DNA of 64,000 nucleotides from Cyclobacterium qasimii M12-11B (GCF_000427295.1 NZ_ATNM01000033.1:1-64000); one strand, 5' to 3'; positions 37,901 to 47,345 are shown, counted from the stretch's first letter. Notes: generated from the letters alone by a model not told the origin. Numbers and translations: made by a program.

Positions 37901-40629
37901 ATGAAGTATCTGATTACAATGGATTTGGGGTACAATGCAATGGTGGCAACGAAGGATATATCTACCTGGATATTTCCGGAGGTTCAGGTGGTACCACCAT
38001 ACAATGGACAGGCCCAGATGGTTTTGTTTCCCAAAGTGAAAATTTGGAAGAGTTATTCCAAGGGACTTACAATCTTACCATAACTGACCTTAACGGTTGC
38101 GAAATCAACAAGAGCTATACCCTTACTGAACCAGAAGGATTAGAAATAGGAGAATTGGCAGATGAAAAAGTAAATGTATATTGCTTTGGCCAGGCCACTG
38201 GGGTTTTGGCTGCAATCATCAACAGAACTTCTGCCGGGCCTTATATTTATACCTTATTGAATGAAGCGGATGACGTGGTAAGTACCTCTCCTCCCACTAC
38301 TGAAACCACTTGGTATTTCACGGGGCTAATTGCTGACAGGTATTCTTTAATGGTAACTGACGTAAATAATTGCTTACAAGAAATTGAAAACCTGGAAATC
38401 ACTCAACCGGCTACAGGTTTACAGATTGAAGATGTTTCCGTATCTAATTTCACTGGCTTCAATAGTTCTTGCTTTGGTGCTGATAACGCCTGGATAGACG
38501 TCACTACTTCCGGAGGGTCTGGAAATTACCAATACGAATGGACAGGTCCTGATAGTTTTATTGGTAACAAACCTTCCATTAGCAATTTAAAGCCTGGTGA
38601 CTACCAGCTCACAATTACCGACCAAAACGGATGTGAAGTCGTTACAGATATAATCAACATTATCGAACCAAATCCATTACTCGCCAATTCAGAAGTAGCC
38701 TTACAAAACGGGTATGAAATCAGCTGTTATGGTGCTGATGATGGAAGCATTGAATTAAACCCCTCAGGTGGAACAGGGAATTATACCATGTCCTGGACCG
38801 GACCTAACGGGTTCACCTCTGATGCATTGACAGTGAGTAATCTTTCACCAGGTGATTATGAAGTTACCATTATGGATGAAAACGATTGTGTGGTGACAGA
38901 GGAATATACCATTACAGCTCCAGAACCTTTGTCATTGGATATAATCGAGAAAGTAGATGTATTGTGTTATGGAGAACCTACCGGTAGCATTTCATTACTA
39001 ATTGAAGGAGGAATTGTGGGTACCTATATTTACGAATGGACCAAAGATGGACTTCCAATAGCGGCAAACACTCCAAATATAGATGCGCAATTGGCAGGCG
39101 TTTACAGTGTGCTCGTAACAGATGCCAATGGTTGTCAAATAGGAAGCTCGAATATTGAAATTTCGCAACCAGATGCCCCTCTCGAGGTAACAATGATACA
39201 TACAGAAGTATCTTGTTACAATGCCAATGATGCTGATCTTTCTATAGACATACAAGGAGGTGTTGAACCCTACAACATAAGCTGGAACATAGGCTCTACT
39301 CAAAGTTCATTTATAGGAATTGGTCCTGGATTTTATCAGGTTACAGTGACAGATGCCAATGGCTGCTCGGTGGTGAAAGAAGCAACCATTGCTGAAGTAC
39401 CTGTATTCGAAATAACCCCGGTTGTTAATCCTATTTCCTGCTTTGGTGCTATGGATGGAAGCATCCTACTAAATCTAAACGGAGGCTCAGCACCGGTGAA
39501 GGCCACCTGGGCCCATGGACCAGAGCAGTCTTCCTTGTATAATTTAGCACCAGGTGTTTATTCAGTCTACCTGGAAGATGCCAAAGGTTGTACCATTGAG
39601 AGAACTTTCAACCTTTTGGAACCCGACTTACTGATTGCTGTGGGACAGGTCGATGATGCTTTGGTTTGCCAAGACGGCAATAGTGGCGCCATTAACCTTA
39701 CCGTTTCTGGAGGAAGGCCACCTTATAACTATAGCTGGAGTACTGGAGAAACAAGCCCCTCCATTTTCAACCTGACCAATGGCAATTATTCGGTAGAAGT
39801 TTCTGATCAGTCAGGCTGTTTTGTAAGCCAAACTTTTGAAGTTCGAAGGCCTGACCCAATCCTCATCAATGTTGCCAATACTACTTCTACACAATGTGAG
39901 CCAAGGGAAATTCTTGAGACCATAGACCTCAATATCGATGGTGGTGTTGCCCCTTACACCATCGATTGGAGCAGCGGAGAAGTCTCCAATAATGGCTACC
40001 GAATGGAAACCAATGCACCTGGCAATTACCAGGTGACTGTTACAGATGGTATTGGCTGTATTCAGACCAAAAGCTTTGTTGTTGAAAACAATGTTGTGTT
40101 GGCCGAAGGAGACTATTTATCAGCTGCCTTCCCGATATACGGTGAAAACCTGGTTAATTTTGAGGTGCAATTCATCAATAAAAGTAGCGGGAATATAGTT
40201 TTGTATTACTGGGATTTTGGAGATGGAAACAATGCATTAGAGGAGAATCCAATTTATAATTATCAGGTCCCTGGGACTTATACAGTAACACTGATGGTCA
40301 CTGATAACTGGGGTTGTGAAACCTACGATACTTTCGAGATTGTAATCACTGATTATTTTCTTAAAACACCGAATGTATTTACGCCGAATGGAGATGGTAT
40401 GAATGATACTTATTTCCCCAAGTTTGTGCATGTAGAAAGCCTTGCTTTCACCATTATGGATAAATGGGGAGAGATATTATTCCATTCTGAAGATCCGAAC
40501 GATGCAGGATGGGATGGAAGCTTTCGGGGACAAAAGGCAAGTCCAGGCAATTACATTTACAAATTGAGTTATACCACCACAGACGGAAGAAATTTTAGTG
40601 AAACCGGTGCATTTATGCTTTTGGAATGA
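34909..40629 (+). CDS. SprB-repeat surface protein with PKD and T9SS type B sorting domain (copy 2)
   Basis: This 1906-residue paralogue of the gene at 27845 is collinear along its whole length: the same export segment (about 18-38), N-terminal beta region, about sixteen SprB modules, PKD (YYWDFGDGNNA) and type B sorting domain (FTPNGDGMND ... GWDGSFRGQKASPGNYIYK). By eye most positions are identical, with the N-terminal ~30 residues and some module loops differing most. Here all modules keep their opening and closing cysteines, unlike copy 1. The start is again non-ATG: TTG at 34909 is only one codon after an in-frame TAG. The stop overlaps the second PorP/SprF gene by 4 bases. Confidence 0.92.
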   Translation: MIVFTKSLLKYIKKYGKIIFPGIVIALLITYQVFETKGEIFTFFAPVTITDQTDELVHYKGDLELSLDMLTIDYSGDKSNLTLEVLAGEGYTFIGNTISTTIIYDDTWEAKGKEIIVNIQVSDGVDVSAIYPMTVLVIPPILPLNYFENSCQGTITLTVSAYKPDQRYEESFPFTFQLVDETDNVISEITVDNTAPFESSASVVFGLDNDLDREAQYKIFAIDNIGREYFRNAGPLGQAYSLDFELNFAGYLCPDDDTGVVEFIIFNAALPVNNFVIIDSDGNETPTNFDVVSDDDGFAVIQVQNLEVGAYTLEIEDRFQCNGRESFEIIIPEPVEIIETVEHLACYGDMDGEISLLISGGWSQPFTGNPRENWIKYGVTWFDEGGEEVEGDISTFISDGGEIIGMESKLENLPAGDYYAKITDRGRLFDIAGADPLVCEFTTSWITVEGPDALLLSDTMQDITCNGADDGSLTINPSGGVPGYTIAWYKGKFDNLSVPNSDDLDVLPPSSEDDVFTRQQLEPGEYAVLLTDENGCIVAENFIISEPSPLTLTELSDLREDVRCFGEETGTIAIEIQEDTPTPFSIEVFLDGDLVDVLGPINTISSEPLLFTELKGGLYDFRIEDKNGCNSLLEGILVDEPPTGLLIQDNIVSDFNGFQISCAGAADGSITLDITGGVGTLDYFWTGPNGFESTSKDISNLEPGEYQFIVTDENICTASIASIILEEPAPLLLNENIPENNGFQISCFGAADASIDPNPSGGTGNYTYSWTGPDSFSSVESSLQNLSAGTYSLELTDENGCLIERTFEITEPNELIVSEDLSSRVPVACFGESNGAFTINIDQSSLPPYAITLELMDESTTIQSISNFTGESYAFINLPGDLYKVTVEDANGCLTILDNILVDQPASGLQLTDLLLSDYNDYEISCAGESDGSISFNIIGNQGLLSYNWTGPNGFTSEEANLVGLEAGKYELIVADESGCTLSRDFDIEEPDPLNLIDEVSDYNGFGVQCNGGNEGYIYLDISGGSGGTTIQWTGPDGFVSQSENLEELFQGTYNLTITDLNGCEINKSYTLTEPEGLEIGELADEKVNVYCFGQATGVLAAIINRTSAGPYIYTLLNEADDVVSTSPPTTETTWYFTGLIADRYSLMVTDVNNCLQEIENLEITQPATGLQIEDVSVSNFTGFNSSCFGADNAWIDVTTSGGSGNYQYEWTGPDSFIGNKPSISNLKPGDYQLTITDQNGCEVVTDIINIIEPNPLLANSEVALQNGYEISCYGADDGSIELNPSGGTGNYTMSWTGPNGFTSDALTVSNLSPGDYEVTIMDENDCVVTEEYTITAPEPLSLDIIEKVDVLCYGEPTGSISLLIEGGIVGTYIYEWTKDGLPIAANTPNIDAQLAGVYSVLVTDANGCQIGSSNIEISQPDAPLEVTMIHTEVSCYNANDADLSIDIQGGVEPYNISWNIGSTQSSFIGIGPGFYQVTVTDANGCSVVKEATIAEVPVFEITPVVNPISCFGAMDGSILLNLNGGSAPVKATWAHGPEQSSLYNLAPGVYSVYLEDAKGCTIERTFNLLEPDLLIAVGQVDDALVCQDGNSGAINLTVSGGRPPYNYSWSTGETSPSIFNLTNGNYSVEVSDQSGCFVSQTFEVRRPDPILINVANTTSTQCEPREILETIDLNIDGGVAPYTIDWSSGEVSNNGYRMETNAPGNYQVTVTDGIGCIQTKSFVVENNVVLAEGDYLSAAFPIYGENLVNFEVQFINKSSGNIVLYYWDFGDGNNALEENPIYNYQVPGTYTVTLMVTDNWGCETYDTFEIVITDYFLKTPNVFTPNGDGMNDTYFPKFVHVESLAFTIMDKWGEILFHSEDPNDAGWDGSFRGQKASPGNYIYKLSYTTTDGRNFSETGAFMLLE

Positions 40630-41657
40630 GAGAGATAAAAATTATTTTGCTGTACATTACCTGTATGTTATCCAGTCCATTGGGCTTAATGGCACAGGAT
40701 TTTCAATTTACGCAGTTCTACGCGGCACCGCTTAACCTAAGCCCTGCCTTTACAGGTGCTATGGAAGTCACCAGAGTTGGCATCAACTATAGAAAACAAT
40801 GGCCAGGGTTAGGCTATGACTTTAATGCTTATGGGCTGTATTTTGACAGCTATATTGATGAGACCAAAGTAGGATTTGGCTTTTCTGCTTCTCAATTTTC
40901 AGAGTCTGTATTGAATATAAGATCAACTGATATAGCCGGATACCTCTCCTATAAACTGATGTTGAACAATCAAAGCTTCCTTCGCTTTGGCGGACAACTC
41001 GGGCTAGTTAACAGAAGTATTACCCTACAGGAAATGGTATTTGGAGATCAAATTGACTTGCTTAACCGAACCGTCAATCCTGGCAGCATGGACCTGTTAC
41101 CAGGGGAAGACAGCAAATGGTACCCTGACATTGCTTTTGGAGCTTTGCTACAAGTGCCTGACTTTTGGTTTGGGGTAAGCAGTAGTCACCTCTCCCGCCC
41201 CAATATTGGCTTTCTGGATGACGGCATAGGAAATAATCTACCCATAAAATGGGGTTTCCATGGAGGCTATGTTAAAAATTTAGACAGAAGGTTGTTTAAA
41301 ACGGGTAATATCCGGAAGGTATTTTCTGTTTCCTTCAATTACAAAAGACAGGGAACCTTCCAACAGATAGAAGTGATTCCTCAAATACAGGTAGAGAATT
41401 TCATTGGAGGACTTGGCTTCAGAAACGTTACCCGATTCAATGAATTGCCAGATCAAAACTCCATCAATGCTGTTTTAGGTTTTAGTCTATTAAGTGGCAT
41501 TACCATGGCCTACAGCTATGATTATATGCTCAATAAGTTTAGCAACCCTGCTCACGTTTCCCATGAAGTATCTATCTACTTCACAGACCTTCGAAAGAAG
41601 AAATTTATGCAAACCATTCTGCCTTGCCCTCCAGGTAATGCAAGTTGGAGGTATTGA
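40626..41657 (+). CDS. PorP/SprF family T9SS outer-membrane protein (copy 2)
   Basis: A 343-residue paralogue of 33541-34569, with the same signal peptide layout (cleavage near LMAQ), the DFQFTQFYAAPLNLSPAF family start and an almost identical central part (GEDSKWYPDIAFGALLQVPDFWFG). The extreme C terminus differs (ILPCPPGNASWRY against ILPCPTSNSRGF). It probably helps secrete or anchor the copy 2 adhesin at the outer membrane. The conserved ILPCP cysteine near the C terminus is present in both copies. Coupling to the adhesin is again through a 4-base ATGA overlap. Confidence 0.92.
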   Translation: MREIKIILLYITCMLSSPLGLMAQDFQFTQFYAAPLNLSPAFTGAMEVTRVGINYRKQWPGLGYDFNAYGLYFDSYIDETKVGFGFSASQFSESVLNIRSTDIAGYLSYKLMLNNQSFLRFGGQLGLVNRSITLQEMVFGDQIDLLNRTVNPGSMDLLPGEDSKWYPDIAFGALLQVPDFWFGVSSSHLSRPNIGFLDDGIGNNLPIKWGFHGGYVKNLDRRLFKTGNIRKVFSVSFNYKRQGTFQQIEVIPQIQVENFIGGLGFRNVTRFNELPDQNSINAVLGFSLLSGITMAYSYDYMLNKFSNPAHVSHEVSIYFTDLRKKKFMQTILPCPPGNASWRY

Positions 41658-42111
41658 AGAGTGTTTTATTCATTAAGATTAAAAAATTAATTAAAACAAT
41701 AGGCAGTGATTTTTTAAGTAAAAAAATCAAATTTTGGCTAAAGCCCGAGTTCGGACATTTTAATTTAAAATGGGCTTAAGCCCATTCCTATTAAGATTTT
41801 GACTTTTGGATAATTGCATAAAATAATGAAATTTGAAATAGAATTTAATTCATAAATAGCCTTCTGCTTTAGCTGGAGGTCTCATAAAAGATATACCCAT
41901 CAATGACTTTAGCCAAATCATTGACCCGAGAACTTCTCATAATGGATATAGGCTATTAATCCCAAACTATTTTATCAAATATACAAAGCAACAGTTCAAT
42001 CCATGAATTTAACATTGCCAAATAAAATTCTTTGCTTCCTTTATTCCTATTTGATAAAACACAGCATTTTTCGTTTATTAGACAAATTATTAAAAATAAA
42101 TAAACCCATAT
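41658..42111. repeat. Intergenic region with three REP-like palindromes
   Basis: 454 bases without a gene. Three short GC-richer palindromes stand out from the AT-rich background: GGCTAAAGCC at 41736-41745, AATGGGCTTAAGCCCATT at 41769-41786 (perfect), and CCTTCTGCTTTAGCTGGAGG at 41860-41879 (imperfect, GC-TTTA-GC core). Shared GGCT(T/A)AAGCC-like cores resemble REP elements moved by RAYT transposases in Bacteroidota. No transposase is present here. The perfect palindrome could also serve as a weak terminator for the PorP/SprF gene. Confidence 0.45.
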
Positions 42112-43545
42112 ATGACTTTCCAAGGAAGAAAATTGCTTAGCTATTGTACACTTTTTGGGCTAATGGCCGTGTTTAATATTTCGACAATATTTGCGCAAAA
42201 CAATAGCTTGAGCCAAGCAGAAAGGGTTGATTTAAATGAAAAAGTGAAAGCATCAATGAGAAAAGGGGTGGCCTTTTTTCAGACTATAAACACCGAAGGC
42301 GGTTATGTTTACTTTGTAACGCCCGATTTGTCTTTGAAATGGGGAGAGGTGCCCTTGGACAATCAAACTATTGAAGTTCAGCCTCCCGGAACGCCCGCAG
42401 TAGGTCAATCTTTTTTACGTGTCTATAAGGCAACGGGTGATGAACAAGCCCTTGAATTTGCCAAAGAAGCAGCCTATGCTTTGATTCGTGGTCAAAACAT
42501 AAATGGTGGTTGGGACCATACCATCAACTTCAATAAATTGGACAATGATAAAGTAAGCTTCGATGACAATCAAACGCAATCTGCTGTCAGTTTCTTAATG
42601 GCCTTGGACCAGCAACTTGAAGACAGTCTTATCAATGCTGCCACCCAAAGGGCATTGAAAATGATGATGCACACGCAACTAAGCAATGGAGGTTGGCCTC
42701 ATAAGTACCCTGAACAAGGAGATTACCATGATTACGCAACTTTTAACGATGGAGGAATCAATGATTGTATTCGTGTAATGATAGAGGCTTATCAATATTA
42801 CCCCAATGATGAAGCCATTGAGAAAAGCCTTCGAAAAGCTGCTAGATTCATGAATATTTCCCAACTTCCTCCCCCACAACCAGGTTGGGCACAACAATAC
42901 AACGAGTTTCTCCAGCCTGCCTGGGCGCGTACTTTTGAACCAGCAGCTGTTTGTCCTTTGGTAACGGTCAATAATATCAATACCCTAATTGATTTGTACA
43001 TTGTATTGGATAAAAAAACGATATTAGAGCCAATTCCTGATGCTTTAAGATGGCTTCGGGAGACAAGAATGGAAAATGGTAAATGGGCACGTTTTGTAGA
43101 ACTAGGAACTGGCAAGCCGCTTTACTATGATAGACCTAGGATTCGGGTAGAAAATATTGAGGACCTTCATCCTGAGCGTCGTACAGGATATGGATATCAG
43201 TCTGATTTGCAATCTCGGCTTGATAAAAGTTCCTTACGCTATGAGAAAGCACTAAAGTTAGGAAGCAAAGACCTGTGGAAATCGGAGCATCATTTTCTTT
43301 CAAAAGACCAACTCTCCCTGCGTTTAGAGGAAATCACTGGGGACATTATGGCAATACTTGAAGCTCAGGAAAAATCTGGTGCCTGGATAAGCAAAAATGA
43401 TAGCTTTAAGAAGAGAATGCCGAGTGGAGAACGTTGGAATGGTCAGTATTTAACAATGGATCGAATAAGCAGCGCCGTTTTCAATGAAAATATCGCCACA
43501 CTTTCTGAGTACATCTCATTGAGTAAGGAGCTCGATAAATACTGA
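42112..43545 (+). CDS. PL10-like pectate lyase
   Basis: A 477-residue exported enzyme; the signal peptide ends near TIFAQ (about residue 28). The (alpha/alpha)-toroid fold of polysaccharide lyase family 10 is suggested by NGGWDHTINF, FDDNQTQSAVSFL, LSNGGWPHKYPEQGDYHDYATFND and PAWARTFE. The last three correspond to the conserved NGGWP, TFND and PAWARxxE segments of family 10 enzymes, including the likely catalytic Arg. It would cleave polygalacturonate by beta-elimination, but the neighbourhood holds no other pectin genes, so substrate drift is possible. A hairpin just after the stop (43548-43592) may end the transcript. Confidence 0.8.
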   Translation: MTFQGRKLLSYCTLFGLMAVFNISTIFAQNNSLSQAERVDLNEKVKASMRKGVAFFQTINTEGGYVYFVTPDLSLKWGEVPLDNQTIEVQPPGTPAVGQSFLRVYKATGDEQALEFAKEAAYALIRGQNINGGWDHTINFNKLDNDKVSFDDNQTQSAVSFLMALDQQLEDSLINAATQRALKMMMHTQLSNGGWPHKYPEQGDYHDYATFNDGGINDCIRVMIEAYQYYPNDEAIEKSLRKAARFMNISQLPPPQPGWAQQYNEFLQPAWARTFEPAAVCPLVTVNNINTLIDLYIVLDKKTILEPIPDALRWLRETRMENGKWARFVELGTGKPLYYDRPRIRVENIEDLHPERRTGYGYQSDLQSRLDKSSLRYEKALKLGSKDLWKSEHHFLSKDQLSLRLEEITGDIMAILEAQEKSGAWISKNDSFKKRMPSGERWNGQYLTMDRISSAVFNENIATLSEYISLSKELDKY

Positions 43546-43547
43546 TA

Positions 43548-43592
43548 GGAGACCTAATGAGCAAGGAGATCACAATACATTAGTCGGTCTCC
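43548..43592 (+). terminator. Hairpin just after the lyase gene
   Basis: GGAGACC (43548-43554) pairs with GGTCTCC (43586-43592), and TAATG/CATTA inside extends the stem across a small bulge. There is no T run afterwards, so it may stabilise the mRNA 3' end and not be a classical terminator. Confidence 0.45.
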
Positions 43593-43838
43593 CTGGATTA
43601 AACCTACCCATCGATCCAAGTCCCTTTCCAAACTAATTTAGGTCAAAATTTATGAGCCTATACCTTCTGCTAGACTCACTCCTATTGCCCGTAAAACAAC
43701 CTTTTTATACCTAAGCCCCTTTTAAAACAAGCAAAAATCCATTAGTTTAGTATTACAATCACTGTGATACTTTTCGTAGTAGTAGGAATACTCCTACTTG
43801 CTAATAAATTAAAAAATAATAAAAAACCTTTGGATCAA

Positions 43839-45040
43839 ATGACTAAAAAAACACTGGGTATAGGGATGGTAGGTGCACGGTATGGTGCGCGAATGCATCA
43901 TGCAAATTACATGAGTTTAACTCCCGGTCTGGTAGAAATTAGAGGTGTCTGCTCATTGACGCAGGAAAGTGCTGCTGCATATGCCAAAGATATTGGCGTT
44001 TCATTTGTGACGACCAATCTGGACGAATTGCTTGCCCGAGAAGACATTGATGTCATTGATATCTGTACGCCTCCAGCATCACACCATGAGATTGCCATAA
44101 AGGCAGCAGAGGCAGGCAAACACATTATAATGGAGAAACCACTTACGGGATACTTTGGAGATCCTGGTGATCCTGAGCCTATTGGGCTCCACGTAGCGCG
44201 ATCAAAAATGAGAGCTGGGGCAAGTAAAAATGCAGAGGCCGTTAGAGAGGCGGTAAGAGCGAACAAGGTGCTATTTTGCTATGCTGAGAATTGGGTTTAC
44301 GCTCCTCCTATTGTTAAAATGCGTAATTTGATTGCAGCTTCCAAGGGCTCAGTGCTGGAACTAAGGGCAGAAGAAAATCATTCCGGTTCCAATTCTGTTT
44401 TTCCAAAGAATGGAAATACATGGGCGGAGGAGCCTTACTAAGAATGGGAGCTCACGCTGTAGGTGCTTGTCTTTACCTAAAACAATGGGAAGGACAACAA
44501 CGTAGAGGAAAAAGTATTCTACCAGTTTCCGTAATGGCAGATACAGCGGACCTTATTCATACTGATGCCTCCGAAAACGCGCGAAAGGCCAATGCTCATC
44601 AATGGATTAGCTCAGACCCTGTTGACGTAGAAGACTGGGCCAATGTTGTGATCCGTTTTGATGATGGATCCCGGGCAACCGTCATCGTAAGTGATGTAGG
44701 ATTGGGAGGCCTCAACACAAGAGTAACGGCCTACATGACGGATGGGGTTATCAAAGCCAATATGACTGCCAATGACGTTATTGAAACCTATGCCGTAGAT
44801 CCAAGAACGTTTGAAAGTGAAAATTTTACAGAAAAATTAGAGACCAAAGCAGGTTGGAACCGCCCAAGTTGTGACGAAGACTGGTTCCGAGGGTTTTCGC
44901 TAGAAATCGAGGATTTTATTCATTCTATCCATGAAAACCGAGAGCCACGTTCAGGTATTGATTTGGCAGTTGATGTCGTCAATGTAATTTATGCGGCCTA
45001 CCAGTCTGCAGAAGAAGGTAAGGTTATTCAGTTGTCATGA
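43839..45040 (+). pseudogene. Gfo/Idh/MocA family oxidoreductase, frame broken once
   Basis: Two ORFs (ending at 44441 and starting near 44420) form one ~400-residue cytoplasmic dehydrogenase. The Rossmann loop GMVGARYG is near the start, and IMEKPLTGYFG carries the EKP motif. After the break MGGGALLRMGAHAVG belongs to the substrate/metal-site region. One extra T in the T5 run at 44398-44402 would join them as SNSVFSKEWKYMGGGALL, which fits the family. The GTG at 43764 would add a hydrophobic 25-residue stretch; the ATG at 43839, directly before TKKTLGIGMVG, is the better start. Sequence on both sides is clean, so a sequencing error is likely. Confidence 0.85.
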
Positions 45041-45144
45041 TTAATAATGGGTAAGGTTTTAAAAAACACCACCACATACCAAAAATGATTTGTATTGCGA
45101 TTTGCCCATTATGATTATAGGCAAGTCTTAAGCACATACAATAT

Positions 45145-45194
45145 AAAAAAGAGCGCAGCAAACCTGATCAAGATGATTCAGATTTGCTGCGCTC
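45145..45194 (-). terminator. Strong intrinsic terminator after the J-domain gene
   Basis: Perfect arms GAGCGCAGCAAA (45151-45162) and TTTGCTGCGCTC (45183-45194). On the minus strand the stem is followed by T6 (A6 at 45145-45150 on plus). It lies 70 bases after the stop of the minus-strand gene 45265-45738 and faces the end of the plus-strand dehydrogenase gene. Confidence 0.88.
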
Positions 45195-45264
45195 AAAGAG
45201 TGACAAAAGCGTCACCAAACAGTCAAACTTCAATAAAATATTGAGCTTCTTTTATTCGAAAGCT

Positions 45265-45738
45265 TTATGCTGTTTCTAAACTCTTCTTGGTTTTTCTATA
45301 AACATACTTCGGATATATATTTCGTTTGGCAAAACGATTTAGCTTATCGCTATTAATCATTTTTTGATAGACTTGTTTGGTCACACCAAAGTATTCGTAA
45401 GTAGATCCATCAACAAAGATGATTTCAAGTAATAAACCTTTGTGTTTATAATCTGCAATCCCAGCTACGTTAATCGTTTCTGTATAGCTTTCTAAGTTAG
45501 CCGCTATCGTTTCAGGCGCTATGCTCACTAAAAAATGATATCCATCTATAACCTTTCGGCTTTGTATTTCAGCTTCAGCTTTTAAGTCATCTCCTTCTTG
45601 AAATTTATCAGGATGCCATTCCTTAACTAAATCACGGTATTTCTTTTTCAAGGTCGTCAATTCGATTTCCTTTTCAACTCCAAAGAGTTTTTTGTATTCA
45701 TTTATGCGCTTCATCGGACTTTTTATTTTCGGCCACAA
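45265..45738 (-). CDS. J-domain and KTSC-domain protein
   Basis: A 157-residue cytoplasmic protein with two parts. Residues ~7-60 are a J-domain with the HPD motif in KEWHPDKFQ, which would stimulate an Hsp70 (DnaK). Residues ~95-150 (IADYKHKGLLLEIIFVDGSTYEYFGV ... YVYRK) match the KTSC domain, a small beta domain of unknown role also found alone or fused to lysyl-tRNA-synthetase-like proteins. It stands alone, with its own terminator at 45145-45194. It may recruit the Hsp70 system to a KTSC-bound target (inference). Confidence 0.85.
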   Translation of the reverse strand: MWPKIKSPMKRINEYKKLFGVEKEIELTTLKKKYRDLVKEWHPDKFQEGDDLKAEAEIQSRKVIDGYHFLVSIAPETIAANLESYTETINVAGIADYKHKGLLLEIIFVDGSTYEYFGVTKQVYQKMINSDKLNRFAKRNIYPKYVYRKTKKSLETA

Positions 45739-46068
45739 AAGTACGGCTTAATTTTCCTTTAATTGCTATCTGATCAGAACTTTATTAAAAACCGTCCACC
45801 AACCACGACCATTTTTTAAGCAATGGAATCAGTACTTGTGAATGCTCCGAAAACCCCATGGAATGATTTACATGCATCTCTAAAATCCGAAAGCCCTCTT
45901 TAAACCTTATTAAAAGGACTTTTATGAGCGTATCATGACTAAAACAATCAAGGAAATAAAAAAATAACTACCTCAACCAAGGGATTTTTGAATAAACCGC
46001 GTCTATTTAATCAGATTGGCGCTCTTCTTAAATTGAGTCATATGTTGAATTTGAATTAATTATAAAAT
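45739..46068. other. Intergenic region, nothing recognised
   Basis: 330 AT-rich bases between the divergent J-domain gene and the arylsulfotransferase-like gene. I see no ORF of merit, hairpin or clear promoter pair, although promoters for both genes should lie here. Confidence 0.35.
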
Positions 46069-47305
46069 ATGAGAAAGCTTTGGATTAATACCGCCCTTAT
46101 TGGATTAACACTCCTGGGTTCTTGTACTGAGGATATGTCGGAAGAAAACGATTTTGAAATGGAGGAAACTCCTGATGAGGAAACTTATTTCTTGATTGCC
46201 GATCAACAGAACAATGAGGCCCATCTAATTAACTATGCAGGAGACGAACTTTTTCAATTGGGACTTTAACAGTAGTCTGGGCAATGACATAAACTTGCTC
46301 TCAGATGGAAGTATGTTGGTTTGCCTTAAAGACAACAATGCAGCCATCACCTATGGAGGTTATGGAGGTATCTTTCGAAAAATCAATGCCGATCAATCTA
46401 TCGATTGGGAAGTCAGCTATTCTTCTTCAGATTACACTGCCCATCACGATGTTGAATACTTATCCAATGGAAATATAATCTTTCCCGCCTGGGAAGAATT
46501 GAGTCAGACAGAAGCGGCCGAACAAGGCTTTGGAGGGAGTTACAGTCTTAACCCTGAATCCATTATTGAGATGAATCCTCTTACACAGGAAATTGTATGG
46601 GAATGGCATGCCATGGATCATATTGTACAGGACATAGACGATTCAAAACCTAACTACGGAACAGTAGCAGAAAATCCAAATAAAATTGATGTAAATTATA
46701 ACTATCAAACAAGGAGTAATGGGGACATTATGCACATCAACGGGCTGACCTTGGATGAAGAAAATGACCTGCTCTATTTAACCGTAAATAATTACAGCGA
46801 AATTTGGGTATTGGACCACAGTACCTCTAAAGCTGAAGCCAGCACCAATTCCGGAGGAAATTATGGCCTTGGTGGTGATCTTATTTATCGTTTTGGCAAC
46901 CCTGAAACCTATGACAATATAGGTGAAGCTACGTTGAGTAATGTTCATTACCCTAACCTTTTGGAAACTGGCAACATGTTGGCTTATGCCAACGATGTAT
47001 ATGGAAACCAATCTGAAGTAGTTGAATATGAATTAAATCCCCCATATAATTTGGTAGCCGGCCAAAACAATGAACCAAATGTTGTGTGGAGCTTTACTGA
47101 CAATGACCTGTACTCTTCTGGTCTTTCAAGTGCTGTGAGAATGAAGAATGGCAATACGCTGATCGCTGAGGGTAGGGATGGCACATTATGGGAAGTATCT
47201 GATGATGGAGAAGTAGACTGGTTATACAAAACAAACTATGCTACAATATGGCGTACCTACGTATTTTACTCAGATGACCCAGCCATTACCGCTTTAGACT
47301 TTTAA
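46069..47305 (+). pseudogene. Arylsulfotransferase-like (ASST) lipoprotein, frame broken once
   Basis: A lipoprotein signal with Cys19 (LLGSCTED) leads into a ~411-residue beta-propeller protein once the ORFs 46069-46269 and 46235-47305 are joined. Removing one T from the T5 run at 46250-46254 gives GDELFNWDFNSSLGND without a gap. Features of bacterial ASST-type propellers are HHDVEYLSNGNIIFPAWEE (the His-containing motif), INGLTLDEENDLLYLTVNN and LIYRFGNPETYD. The family transfers sulfate between aryl groups, but many lipoprotein members in Bacteroidota are uncharacterised. It is followed by a long hairpin (47346-47400) before the convergent PKD/laminin-B gene. The single indel in a T run suggests sequence error. 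Confidence 0.8.
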
Positions 47306-47345
47306 TCCCATTCAATGATGGGCAGATCTTTCCCTATTTTTGATT

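Larger units (their letters stand above)
27845..41657 (+). repeat. Tandem duplication of a two-gene adhesin/PorP-SprF unit
   Basis: Units 27845-34569 and 34909-41657 have the same gene order, the same 4-base gene overlap, and genes of nearly the same lengths (1899/1906 and 342/343 residues). Protein identity is high throughout, while the 339-base spacer and the upstream region are not alike. DNA identity is clearly lower than protein identity, so the duplication is not very recent. Confidence 0.9.
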
